Assembly: GCA_041690035.1 (NCBI GenBank)
Contig: JBDNFC010000018.1
Coordinates: 1 to 23,687, forward strand
Length of the DNA: 23,687 bases
Source of the DNA: CALSPH01 sp041690035
GTDB lineage: Bacteria > Bacteroidota > Bacteroidia > NS11-12g > UBA955
Reading direction: 5' to 3'
The translations under genes and the position numbers were made by a program. A model generated the notes under the pieces. It was not told where the DNA came from. It saw only the letters and a list, made by a program, of their open reading frames with translations, and did not search any database. This document shows positions 8,058 through 15,779 of this stretch, one piece after another. The first letter of the stretch is position 1. Each line of letters opens with the position of its first letter.

Positions 8058-9053
8058 ATGAAAAAAACAATCTTAATTATTTTAGTTTATTGGACCACAA
8101 TGTTATCAGGAGTAAAAGCACAAAGTTATACCTTTAGCACAAATAGTAAAACTTACACACCACTGAGCAGTGACGTTTCTATTACCAAAGGATTAACTTG
8201 GGACGATCTAGAAATTGAAATTCCGCTTGGTTTTAACTTTATGATTTATAATACTCGGCTAAACAAACTTAATATTACTGGGTACTTTTATGGCGCTGGT
8301 CTAACGCGAGACACAGTAACAGATCGGGCACCACTTTTGATGCCATTTTTAGGAGATTTTGTGGATAGAAAACTAGATTTATTAAATGGAGAGGGCTTAA
8401 CTGGTGGCGTATCAAATATTAGCTATAAAACAGAAGGTGCTTTAGGCAGCAGAATATTCAAGATACAATATAGCAATATTGGATTCTATGAAGATTTAGA
8501 CAATGATGGTATTTGTCAAGACTCACTCAACTTTCAGGTTTGGCTTTATGAAGGCAGTAACAATGTTGAATACCGCTATGGAACTTCTCAATTAAGCAAT
8601 TTAATTGAATATTCTGGATACAATGGAATTGCAGTTGGAGTATTTTCTGAGTATGATTATAACACAGATATGTTTAATGGAAATAGTATTGTGCTAACTG
8701 GCAGAACCAACAACCCTATAGCAGTAAATTCTATGGCAGATACGTTTGCTATTCTGTATGGAAAAATTACAGCAAATACAGTCTTTAAATTTGAGTATAT
8801 TAACAGGGTAGGTATTGATGTAACAGAAAATTTAAAAATTGCCACCATAAGCCCCAACCCTGCAAGCGCCCAAATACAGATTATGCTTCCAGAAAATATT
8901 TCTCAAGCTATTGTAATAGATTTGAGCGGCAAGGAAATTTCAGTTAAATTAAATAACAATACTTTAGATATTTCATCATTGGCCATTGGCAATTATTTTA
9001 TTAGATATACTTATCAAAATGAGATAATCAGCCAAAAATTCACTAAAATATAA
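8058..9053 (+). CDS. Secreted protein with T9SS type A sorting domain
   Basis: This 331-residue protein starts with a clear signal peptide (MKK, hydrophobic stretch, then V-K-A before Q22). The middle 230 residues look like a beta-rich extracellular domain; the segment DNDGICQDSLNFQVWLYEGS followed by NNVEYRYG is of a kind common in secreted Bacteroidota proteins of unknown function. From about residue 262 the protein has the type A C-terminal domain: ISPNPAS, then IVIDLSGKEI, then LDISSLAIGNYFIRY and a short basic end. That domain directs export through the type IX secretion system and attachment to the cell surface, so T9SS genes must exist elsewhere. The gene converges on the polymerase gene with only ten bases between the stops. 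Its ligand or activity cannot be predicted. Confidence 0.88.
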   Translation: MKKTILIILVYWTTMLSGVKAQSYTFSTNSKTYTPLSSDVSITKGLTWDDLEIEIPLGFNFMIYNTRLNKLNITGYFYGAGLTRDTVTDRAPLLMPFLGDFVDRKLDLLNGEGLTGGVSNISYKTEGALGSRIFKIQYSNIGFYEDLDNDGICQDSLNFQVWLYEGSNNVEYRYGTSQLSNLIEYSGYNGIAVGVFSEYDYNTDMFNGNSIVLTGRTNNPIAVNSMADTFAILYGKITANTVFKFEYINRVGIDVTENLKIATISPNPASAQIQIMLPENISQAIVIDLSGKEISVKLNNNTLDISSLAIGNYFIRYTYQNEIISQKFTKI

Positions 9054-9063
9054 TAAAGTGCAT

Positions 9064-12024
9064 TTATTTATCTGCAAAAGGATGCGGCTTTAATTCCATT
9101 TTTTGCATATAATCTACCTCCACAGCATAAACATTAAAATCTACTGTAACTCTGCCGCTTAGTTCATATATTCCACGTCCTTTAAAATAATATTTTCTAA
9201 GCGATGGAGGAAAATGGACAGTGTCAAAAACGCAGCCATTTTTGTCATAAAATGTACCAAAATACATCACCTCTCCTTTGATTGTTCTTGTGGGTTTGGT
9301 GGTAATAAGATTGCCGTAAATATGCACATTTTTTTTTAAATTTGTTGACAAGTCTTTGGCAGCAATTCCCTCATCTGTTTGCTCTACCACAAGGCTAAAA
9401 GGATCTTGGATAGAAAAGCCTAAAAGTTCTAATTCGTCAAAAGCATTTTCTATTTCATTTTCTACTAACAAAGGGAGAGTATACTCTTTTGGTGGTGGTT
9501 TTATAAATAAGCTTTGAGCCACCACACTTAACTCTTTTTTTTGCAAAAGTAAATGAGCATCCCACATTAACTCTTTTTTATTTTTTTTTGTAAATCTAAA
9601 TGCACCAATTTTTATTAAAAGTTGCATATTGTTTAGAGAGATGGATACCCTATTTACAAAATCATACATGTTTAAAAAAAGTCCATCCCTTTGCGCTTCT
9701 ACTATATTTTCTGCCAATACTGTAGGCAACTGTTTGACAAGTATATAGCCGAGATATAGCTTTTTATCAATAATGGTACAAAGATTTTTGCTAGCATTAA
9801 CACAAGGTGGTTCAATAGATGCACCACACATTTTCGCTTCATGCAAGTAGCTTGAAGTATCATAAAATCCACCAAAATTATTGAGCACTGCAGTCATAAA
9901 TTCTAACGGATAATATGTTTTTAGAAATAAACTCTGAAAACTTTCTACTGCATAACTAGCAGAGTGCCCTTTGGCAAAAGAGTACCCAGCAAAACTCTCT
10001 ATTTGATTCCAAATTTCTTTTACCAATGTTATGTCATAACCTTTTTGCGCACAATTTGTATAAAACAGTTTTTCAACCTTGGCAAATTCTTCTCTGCTCC
10101 TATATTTTCCGCTCATACCCCTTCGCAATACATCTGATTCTGCTAAACTTAATCCAGCAAAATAGTGTGCCACTTTTATCACATCCTCTTGGTACACCAT
10201 AATGCCAAAAGTGTCGGGCATAATCTCTGCCATTACTGGGTGTGCTTCTTTTCTTTTTTCGGGATAGATGTATCTTTCTATATAGGTGCGCATCATTCCA
10301 CTGCGTGCAACACCTGGCCTAATTATACTGCTTGCTGCTACCAAACTGAGGTAATCTGCGCACTGCATTTTTTTTAATAATTGCCGCATTGCTGGAGATT
10401 CAATATAAAAACAGCCCATACAATCTCCCTCGGCTAATTTTTCTAATATCTTTGGGTCTTTTTTAAATTCATCTATTTGATGGATATCGATAGATATATT
10501 TTTGTTAGATTTAATAATTGAAACAGCATCTTTAATATGCCCCAATCCGCGCTGACTCAATATATCAAACTTATAAAGCCCTATATCTTCTGCCTCTAAC
10601 ATACTATAATGAACTGTTGGGTATCCTTTTGGGGGTAAAAATGTGGTACTATATTGCCATATAGGAGGCGCAGAAATAATTATTCCGCTAGAATGTATGC
10701 TTATATAATTGGGTAAATCTTTTAAATATTCTGCATATTGAACAATATATTGAACAATACTGTCATAATCAGAAATATTCTTTTGCGTAGTTCTTAACCT
10801 TTTATCTAACGTCAGTGCATCTATTTCTTCTTTTGGCAAACCAAATACCTTGCCTAACTCTCTTATCACCGCCTTATGCTGAAAAGTATTGTATGCACCT
10901 AGCAATGCGGTGTGCTCATTGCTGTGTGTGTTAAAAATATAATTGGTAATATCGTCTCTATCGCGCCACGAAAAATCAATGTCAAAATCTGGTGGACTTG
11001 CTCTAAATGGGTTAATAAACCGTTCAAAATAGAGGTCTAATTCTATTGGGTCTACATTTGTTATCTGCAAACAGTAGGCTACTATACTATTGGCACCACT
11101 GCCTCTGCCTATATAGAAATATTGCTTGTGCTGCGCGTATTTAACTATATCGTAATTGATGAGAAAGTATGCAGTAAAATTGAGTTCGTGGATAATACGC
11201 AACTCTTTTTCTAATCGCTCTTTTACCTGATGATTAAACTTTGGGTACCTGTATTTTAATCCGTGATAGCTTAACTCTTGTAATAATCTGTAATCGTCTT
11301 CTATATCGCCTGTGTGACTTTTCTTATTTTTAATGGTGGTAAAATCAAATTTTAAGATACATGTTTCTAGCAATGCATAAGTATTATTAACGATAAAGAT
11401 GTATTGCTGATAAAGGTGCAATAATTTATCTAAGCTAAGCACCACGTCATTCATAGGTGCTATTTCGTGCAATGGCAGCTTAGATAAAATAATATTATTT
11501 GCCATAGCTCTCATTAGTTTATGAGCATTGTAATCTCTTTTATTTCTGAAAGTAGCAGGTGCAAAAACCACTAATTTTTGAGGAAAATCTACCCATGGCG
11601 AAAATGGCAAATTTGGCAAATCTCTTGGCGCTATTCCTATCATTTCATTCATACGCAGTGGGCGTGAAACCGTTTTAGTAAATGGATATACAACCCATGT
11701 ATCTGGCAAAACAGGTGCAAGATATTCAAAACACAGTTTGCTGTGCAAATGAATACTTACAAACTTGCACATCTCATAATATCCTTGCATAGATTTAGCA
11801 ATCAATAAATACTGCTGCTTATTGCCATTGCGCACATCTATACCCAAGCCTAGGCTTATGCCCAATTTTTCTGCAATACGCATACTATTAATCGCTGCGG
11901 AAGTATTATTAATATCTGTAATCACAATGTGCCTATGGCCTAAATTTACTAAAGTGTTTAGCAAATCATCTTCAGACATTAATCCATAATGGAGACTAAA
12001 ATATGTGTGTGAAGTAATAATCAT
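9064..12024 (-). CDS. DNA polymerase III alpha-type (C-family) polymerase, short form with degenerate PHP domain
   Basis: This 986-residue protein is a DnaE-family polymerase. The palm motif PDFDIDF supplies D348 and D350, and the third catalytic aspartate is D487 in YKFDIL. GRGSGANSIVAYCLQITNVD, the MVYQEDVIKVA helix, LRRGMSGKYR and the SFAKGHSASYA segment are also conserved. A C-terminal OB-like part is near 895-950. The PHP region at the N-terminus reads IITSHTYFSLHYG where proofreading or metal-binding PHP domains have HxHxHSEYS-type residues, so most metal ligands are missing. The protein is about 150-400 residues shorter than replicative DnaE. This fits the second, SOS/mutasome-associated DnaE (DnaE2-like) of many Bacteroidota rather than the replicase, but no imuA or imuB gene is adjacent. 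The role is inference; membership of the C-family is secure. Confidence 0.9.
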   Translation of the reverse strand: MIITSHTYFSLHYGLMSEDDLLNTLVNLGHRHIVITDINNTSAAINSMRIAEKLGISLGLGIDVRNGNKQQYLLIAKSMQGYYEMCKFVSIHLHSKLCFEYLAPVLPDTWVVYPFTKTVSRPLRMNEMIGIAPRDLPNLPFSPWVDFPQKLVVFAPATFRNKRDYNAHKLMRAMANNIILSKLPLHEIAPMNDVVLSLDKLLHLYQQYIFIVNNTYALLETCILKFDFTTIKNKKSHTGDIEDDYRLLQELSYHGLKYRYPKFNHQVKERLEKELRIIHELNFTAYFLINYDIVKYAQHKQYFYIGRGSGANSIVAYCLQITNVDPIELDLYFERFINPFRASPPDFDIDFSWRDRDDITNYIFNTHSNEHTALLGAYNTFQHKAVIRELGKVFGLPKEEIDALTLDKRLRTTQKNISDYDSIVQYIVQYAEYLKDLPNYISIHSSGIIISAPPIWQYSTTFLPPKGYPTVHYSMLEAEDIGLYKFDILSQRGLGHIKDAVSIIKSNKNISIDIHQIDEFKKDPKILEKLAEGDCMGCFYIESPAMRQLLKKMQCADYLSLVAASSIIRPGVARSGMMRTYIERYIYPEKRKEAHPVMAEIMPDTFGIMVYQEDVIKVAHYFAGLSLAESDVLRRGMSGKYRSREEFAKVEKLFYTNCAQKGYDITLVKEIWNQIESFAGYSFAKGHSASYAVESFQSLFLKTYYPLEFMTAVLNNFGGFYDTSSYLHEAKMCGASIEPPCVNASKNLCTIIDKKLYLGYILVKQLPTVLAENIVEAQRDGLFLNMYDFVNRVSISLNNMQLLIKIGAFRFTKKNKKELMWDAHLLLQKKELSVVAQSLFIKPPPKEYTLPLLVENEIENAFDELELLGFSIQDPFSLVVEQTDEGIAAKDLSTNLKKNVHIYGNLITTKPTRTIKGEVMYFGTFYDKNGCVFDTVHFPPSLRKYYFKGRGIYELSGRVTVDFNVYAVEVDYMQKMELKPHPFADK

Positions 12025-12031
12025 AAATTAT

Positions 12032-12056
12032 ATATTGATAATATTATTATCAATAT
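12032..12056. promoter_or_regulatory. Perfect inverted repeat in front of the DnaE-type gene, candidate operator
   Basis: The arms ATATTGATAAT (12032-12042) and ATTATCAATAT (12046-12056) are perfect reverse complements separated by ATT. The element lies eight bases upstream of the polymerase ATG, where a bound repressor would block transcription start or a hairpin would cover the start region. A dimeric repressor site is the simplest reading. The core GATAAT-ATT-ATTATC looks superficially like a Fur half-site pair, but the spacing differs from the classical 7-1-7 arrangement. Confidence 0.55.
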
Positions 12057-12209
12057 TATGGCAGCAATTTAACCAAATAAAATGACTTAATTCATATTGC
12101 GTGAAAAAAGATTACACAAGGTAGAAAAGTTTAATTACTGCTCCCAAACATCTTTCAGTGAGATAAAATAAAACAGTATAAAGATAAATATTGAAAAAAA
12201 GATAAGCGA

Positions 12210-12523
12210 TTATCCTTTATTAAAAGAAACTATTTTTTTTGGTGAGATATTATTAAAAACAACTAATTGCAGTTTATTTCTATTACTGGCTAGCAATGTT
12301 TGTAACATAATTCTTGGTTTGGCCATTAGGGTTTCATCAATAGAGTAGCCAACAGCTGCACATGGTCTATTTCTATCGAATATATTGTTAATAGAATTTA
12401 AAAAGATCTCATTATATGTAGCAAAGTAAAAAGTTTAGCCGTCATTTTACCATTATTTATTAGTACGTTTAAACCTGAAAAATATATGCCTCTTAATGTG
12501 ACACTTTGGTTTATAACAAATCA
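12210..12523 (-). pseudogene. Decayed coding region, possibly SIR2-like C-terminal fragment
   Basis: The 575-bp gap between the polymerase and slyD holds a broken coding signal on the minus strand. One frame (12434 down to a stop at 12210-12212) gives 74 residues including ATYNEIFLNSINNIFDRN and CAAVGYSIDETLMAKPRIML and LQLVVFN. Another frame directly upstream (12520 down to a stop at 12398-12400) gives INQSVTLRGIYFSGLNVLIN before it runs out. The pattern of a helix, a (V)GYS-x-D-E stretch, a leucine-rich helix and LxLVVF resembles the end of SIR2-like domains, where VIGYSFxDExI...LxLIIVDP occurs. That assignment is weak. The frame change and stops, with no usable start, argue for a relic. 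The remainder of the gap (12057-12209) shows no recognisable content. Confidence 0.35.
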
Positions 12524-12599
12524 CAGAGCAAAAGATATTTTTTTCATTGCAAGAAAAAAAAATTTTACAAAAGGCCAATTAGTTCAAAAAAAACTATTG

Positions 12600-13097
12600 T
12601 TAATGCTGATGACCTCCTATACCATGGGCATGTCCATGGCTAATCTCATCATTTGTTGCAGCTCTAACCGCGACTATTTCGCCAGTAAAAAACAAATTTT
12701 GATCAGCTAAAGGATGATTAAGGTCAATTTTTATAGTAACATCATTCACCTCTAGCACCTTAGCTGGCAACATTCTGCCCTCTGGGTCTTGCATTCTTAT
12801 AATGTTATTTACAACTATTTCTTCCATCAATTTTCCTTCTTTCTCAAAAATAGTTTTTTCTAAATCAATAATAGCCTCTGTTGTGCTAATACCGTAGGCA
12901 TTTTCTGCTATTATACTAAAACTAAAAGCATCACCATTAGAGAGGTTCATCACATTTTGCTCAAAATCTGGAATCATAGCACCCTGTCCTGTTAAAAAAA
13001 CTAAGGGTTCCTTGCCTTTAGAACTTTCTATTTGATCACCTTCAGCATTGTCTTTAAACAAATTGTAATGCAAGGTAATTACTTTGGGTTCGTTCAT
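12600..13097 (-). CDS. slyD: SlyD-type FKBP peptidyl-prolyl isomerase
   Basis: This 165-residue protein is a metal-binding FKBP that isomerises X-Pro bonds and acts as a holding chaperone. The N-terminal FKBP half reads VITLHYNLFKDNAEGDQIES and PLVFLTGQGAMIPDFEQNVM. The insert-in-flap (chaperone) domain follows at about residues 70-125, and the second FKBP half contains NHPLADQNLFFTGEIVAVRA. The LTGQGAMIPDFE stretch replaces the FxxGxGxLIPGLE of SlyD with minor changes. The C-terminus ends SHGHAHGIGGHQH, a short histidine-rich tail of the type that binds nickel or zinc. The gene starts 18 bp after the pnp stop and is the last of the rpsO-pnp-slyD train. Confidence 0.92.
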   Translation of the reverse strand: MNEPKVITLHYNLFKDNAEGDQIESSKGKEPLVFLTGQGAMIPDFEQNVMNLSNGDAFSFSIIAENAYGISTTEAIIDLEKTIFEKEGKLMEEIVVNNIIRMQDPEGRMLPAKVLEVNDVTIKIDLNHPLADQNLFFTGEIVAVRAATNDEISHGHAHGIGGHQH

Positions 13098-13115
13098 GAT
13101 ATTAAAAATAAATAT

Positions 13116-15248
13116 TTACCCTCGTTCTGGCTTTGGCAATAGCACTTTGCGTGACAATCTGTATTTACCAGATTTTTTATCAACCTCTGTTAATTTAACT
13201 TCAATTGCATCACCTATTTTTAAAACACCATCCATACTTGGCAATCGCTCCCAAGAAATTTCTGAGATATGTAATAGACCTTCTTTTCCAGGCAATATTT
13301 CTATAAAAGCGCCAAATTCTACTACAGATTTTACCTTGCCTTGATATACCTCTCCAACTTCTGGCATTGCCACTATACCTTTTATCCAAGCAATGGCTTT
13401 TTGCATACTTTCAGCATTGTTAGACATGATATGAATTTTACCTTTGTTGTCTACCTCTTCAATACTTATTGTAGCACCTGTAGTATTCTGTATTTCTTGA
13501 ATTATTTTACCACCTGGCCCTATAACTGCTCCAATAAATTCTTTATCTATAGTAATTAATTCTATACGTGGGGTGTGTGGTTTTAAAAATTCAGAAGGCT
13601 TACTTAAAGTTTTATCCATTTCTGCTAAAATATGCAACCTTCCTCTTTTAGATTGTTCAAGTGCTTCTGCAATTCTTTCAAAACTAAGGCCGTCTATTTT
13701 CATATCCATTTGGCAAGCTACGATACCATCTTTGGTACCTACCACTTTAAAATCCATATCACCTAAATGATCTTCATCACCCAAAATATCCGACAATATT
13801 GCATATTCATTTGTTTCTGCATCAGAAATCATTCCCATTGCGATGCCAGAAACGCCTTTTTTCATCTGAATACCCGCATCCATTAGTGCCAAAGAAGCAC
13901 TACAAACAGTAGCCATACTTGACGAGCCATTAGACTCTAATACATCAGACACTATACGAATTGTATAAGGAGTTTCTTCGGGTATCATGTTTTTTATACC
14001 TCTGAGTGCTAAATTTCCGTGTCCAATTTCTCTTCTACCAGGTCCTCTATTTGGTCTTGCTTCACCAGTAGAAAAACTAGGAAAATTATAGTGCAGCATT
14101 AATTTAGCATGACCATAATTCATAGGACTGTCTAACAATTGTTCGTCCATTTTACTCCCTAAAGTTATACTTGCCAATGCTTGTGTTTCGCCTCTTGTAA
14201 AAACAGCAGAACCATGTGCAGCTGGCAAATAATTTACCTCGCTCCAAATAGGTCTGATTTCGTCTAGGCCTCTTCCGTCTAGCCTTTGCTTATCTTGCAA
14301 AATCATTTTTCTCATGGCTTTTTTCTCCACCTTATGAAAATATTTTTTTATCAGACTTAATGGCAAATAATCTCCTTCGGCAACGGTATAATTTGCAATA
14401 TAGCCTTCTAAAATTTGATTAAAAGCTGCTCCCCTATCTTTTTTAGAACTTCTAGATTTGGCTACTGTCATTACGCTATCAAATGTGGCATCCATCACAG
14501 CTTTTTCTAAGGCAGCATCATTATTTTCATGCTGATAGGCGCGTGCAGGTTTTCTTCCACCATTTTTTGTACATAACTCTGTTTGCATTTCACACAATTT
14601 TTTAATGTAATCATGTCCTATTTTCATTGCTTCTATCATATCTTCTTCAGACACTTCATGCATTTCACCCTCTACCATATTGATGTCTTTTGAGGTGCCT
14701 GCTATTAACAAATCAATGTCTGATTTTGCGAGTTCGCTTCTAGTTGGGTTTACAATAAAATTACCTTCAATTCTTCCGATTCTTATTTCTGCAATTGGTC
14801 CGTCAAAAGGAATATCTGATAACATTACTGCTGCAGATGCTGCTAAACCTGCCAATGCATCAGGCAAAATATTTTCATCAGAAGATATTAAAGATATCAT
14901 TATCTGTATTTCAGAGTGATAATCTGATGGAAATAATGGTCGCAATGCCCTATCTACTAATCTACAAATTAATACTTCATAGTCAGAAAGTTTTGCTTCA
15001 CGTCTGTAAAAAGAACCTGGTATTCTGCCGACTGCAGCAAACTTTTCTTGGTAATCTACCGATAGGGGTAAAAAATCCACACCTTCACGCGCTTCTTGGT
15101 TAGACACTACAGTTGCTAATAGCATTGTGTTTCCTTGTCTTAGCAATACAGAACCATGTGCTTGTTTGGCTAAAATGCCACTTTCTATTTCTATCGTTAC
15201 ACCTTCACGCAGGGTGATGGCATGACGAACTCCTTGAGGTTTTGTCAT
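13116..15248 (-). CDS. pnp: Polyribonucleotide nucleotidyltransferase (PNPase)
   Basis: This 710-residue enzyme phosphorolytically degrades RNA from the 3' end as a homotrimer. It has two RNase PH domains (about 15-230 and 320-550) joined by an all-helical linker, then a KH domain with FIGAVIGPGGKIIQEIQ (about 570) and an S1 domain (about 635-705, GKVKSVVEFGAFIEILPGKE). The second PH domain shows LDGRGLDEIRPI and the active-site stretch YNFPSFSTGEARPNRGPGRR. Length and order are standard. It follows rpsO by 56 bp, the gene order found in most bacteria, where PNPase often autoregulates through its own leader. The spacer here contains a small GGGC-TAT-GCCC hairpin. Confidence 0.97.
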   Translation of the reverse strand: MTKPQGVRHAITLREGVTIEIESGILAKQAHGSVLLRQGNTMLLATVVSNQEAREGVDFLPLSVDYQEKFAAVGRIPGSFYRREAKLSDYEVLICRLVDRALRPLFPSDYHSEIQIMISLISSDENILPDALAGLAASAAVMLSDIPFDGPIAEIRIGRIEGNFIVNPTRSELAKSDIDLLIAGTSKDINMVEGEMHEVSEEDMIEAMKIGHDYIKKLCEMQTELCTKNGGRKPARAYQHENNDAALEKAVMDATFDSVMTVAKSRSSKKDRGAAFNQILEGYIANYTVAEGDYLPLSLIKKYFHKVEKKAMRKMILQDKQRLDGRGLDEIRPIWSEVNYLPAAHGSAVFTRGETQALASITLGSKMDEQLLDSPMNYGHAKLMLHYNFPSFSTGEARPNRGPGRREIGHGNLALRGIKNMIPEETPYTIRIVSDVLESNGSSSMATVCSASLALMDAGIQMKKGVSGIAMGMISDAETNEYAILSDILGDEDHLGDMDFKVVGTKDGIVACQMDMKIDGLSFERIAEALEQSKRGRLHILAEMDKTLSKPSEFLKPHTPRIELITIDKEFIGAVIGPGGKIIQEIQNTTGATISIEEVDNKGKIHIMSNNAESMQKAIAWIKGIVAMPEVGEVYQGKVKSVVEFGAFIEILPGKEGLLHISEISWERLPSMDGVLKIGDAIEVKLTEVDKKSGKYRLSRKVLLPKPERG

Positions 15249-15263
15249 AAAATTAATTGTTTT

Positions 15264-15274
15264 GGGCTATGCCC
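15264..15274. other. Small hairpin in the rpsO-pnp spacer
   Basis: The spacer between rpsO and pnp contains GGGC (15264-15267), TAT and GCCC (15271-15274), a four-pair GC stem in otherwise AT-rich DNA. A stem in this position is often a processing or autoregulation site for pnp mRNA. The stem is short, so this is only suggestive. It is not followed by a T-tract that would make it a convincing terminator. Confidence 0.35.
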
Positions 15275-15304
15275 GATTTGATGTTAAAAAAAATGAAAGA
15301 TAAA

Positions 15305-15574
15305 TTATTTACGGATACCCAATTTGGCGATAAGCTCTCGGTAACCAAAAATATCTTTCTTTGCTAAATAGTTTAAAAGAGATCTTCTCTTTCCTACTAA
15401 TTTTACAAGACTTAATTCTGCTGAAAAATCTTTTCGATTGATTTTCAAATGCCCAGAAATGTGGTTAATTCTTTGTGTAAAAATAGCTATTTGTGCCTCT
15501 GTTGCACCTGTGTTTTCTTTTGATTTGCCATACTCTGCTATCAATTCCGCTTTGGTTTCCGCTCTTGTTGTCAT
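15305..15574 (-). CDS. rpsO: 30S ribosomal protein S15
   Basis: This 89-residue protein is full-length S15, which binds the central domain of 16S rRNA early in 30S assembly. It contains the conserved GSTEAQIA-like stretch (here NTGATEAQIAIFTQRINHIS) and the second RNA-binding region LVGKRRSLLNYLAKKD followed by YRELIAKLGIRK at the end. The start ATG is followed by TTRAETKAELIAEYG, the usual N-terminus. It is the first gene of the rpsO-pnp-slyD unit, and a well-formed promoter lies just upstream. Confidence 0.98.
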   Translation of the reverse strand: MTTRAETKAELIAEYGKSKENTGATEAQIAIFTQRINHISGHLKINRKDFSAELSLVKLVGKRRSLLNYLAKKDIFGYRELIAKLGIRK

Positions 15575-15597
15575 TTATATTTTTTTAAAAATTTCTG

Positions 15598-15629
15598 CAA
15601 AGGTAATATTTTATATTTTATTGCACAAT
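15598..15629 (-). promoter_or_regulatory. Promoter of rpsO-pnp-slyD
   Basis: On the minus strand the -7 element is TACCTTTG (15605-15598), an exact TAnnTTTG match. The -33 element is the TTG in ATTG (minus strand 15629-15626), and exactly 20 bases separate TTG from TACCTTTG. This is the best two-part Bacteroidota promoter in the window. It would give a leader of about 15-20 bases before the rpsO ATG. Confidence 0.7.
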
Positions 15630-15735
15630 ACTAGATTTTAAAAAATTTTAGTTTAAAAGTGGTTATGCACATTAACTAATCTATTTATCTAAAAACATTC
15701 CTAAATATTTTTCGTTTATTAATAAAAAATATAGC

Positions 15736-15743
15736 TATTTTTG
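15736..15743 (+). promoter_or_regulatory. -7 box upstream of gcvP
   Basis: TATTTTTG matches TAnnTTTG and ends 36 bases before the gcvP ATG. No clear TTTG occurs at the expected -33 distance; the nearest candidate is a CGTTTATT stretch. I saw no glycine-riboswitch-like structure in the roughly 30-base leader that this box would give. Confidence 0.5.
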
Positions 15744-15779
15744 AAAACAAGTATATATAAACATAACACACTGTAAATC

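Noticed and set aside
12032..12056. Classical Fur box
   Set aside because: The GATAAT and ATTATC halves are present, but the centre spacing is three bases rather than one, and the gene is not an iron gene.
12486..12710. 74-residue plus-strand protein
   Set aside because: It overlaps the slyD 3' end and the relic region antisense, with no start context and low-complexity content.
13573..15103. Several plus-strand open frames antisense to pnp
   Set aside because: They have no protein-family features and lie opposite conserved PNPase motifs.
15744..15779. Glycine riboswitch upstream of gcvP
   Set aside because: The leader after the promoter box is only about 30 bases, too short for the aptamer.
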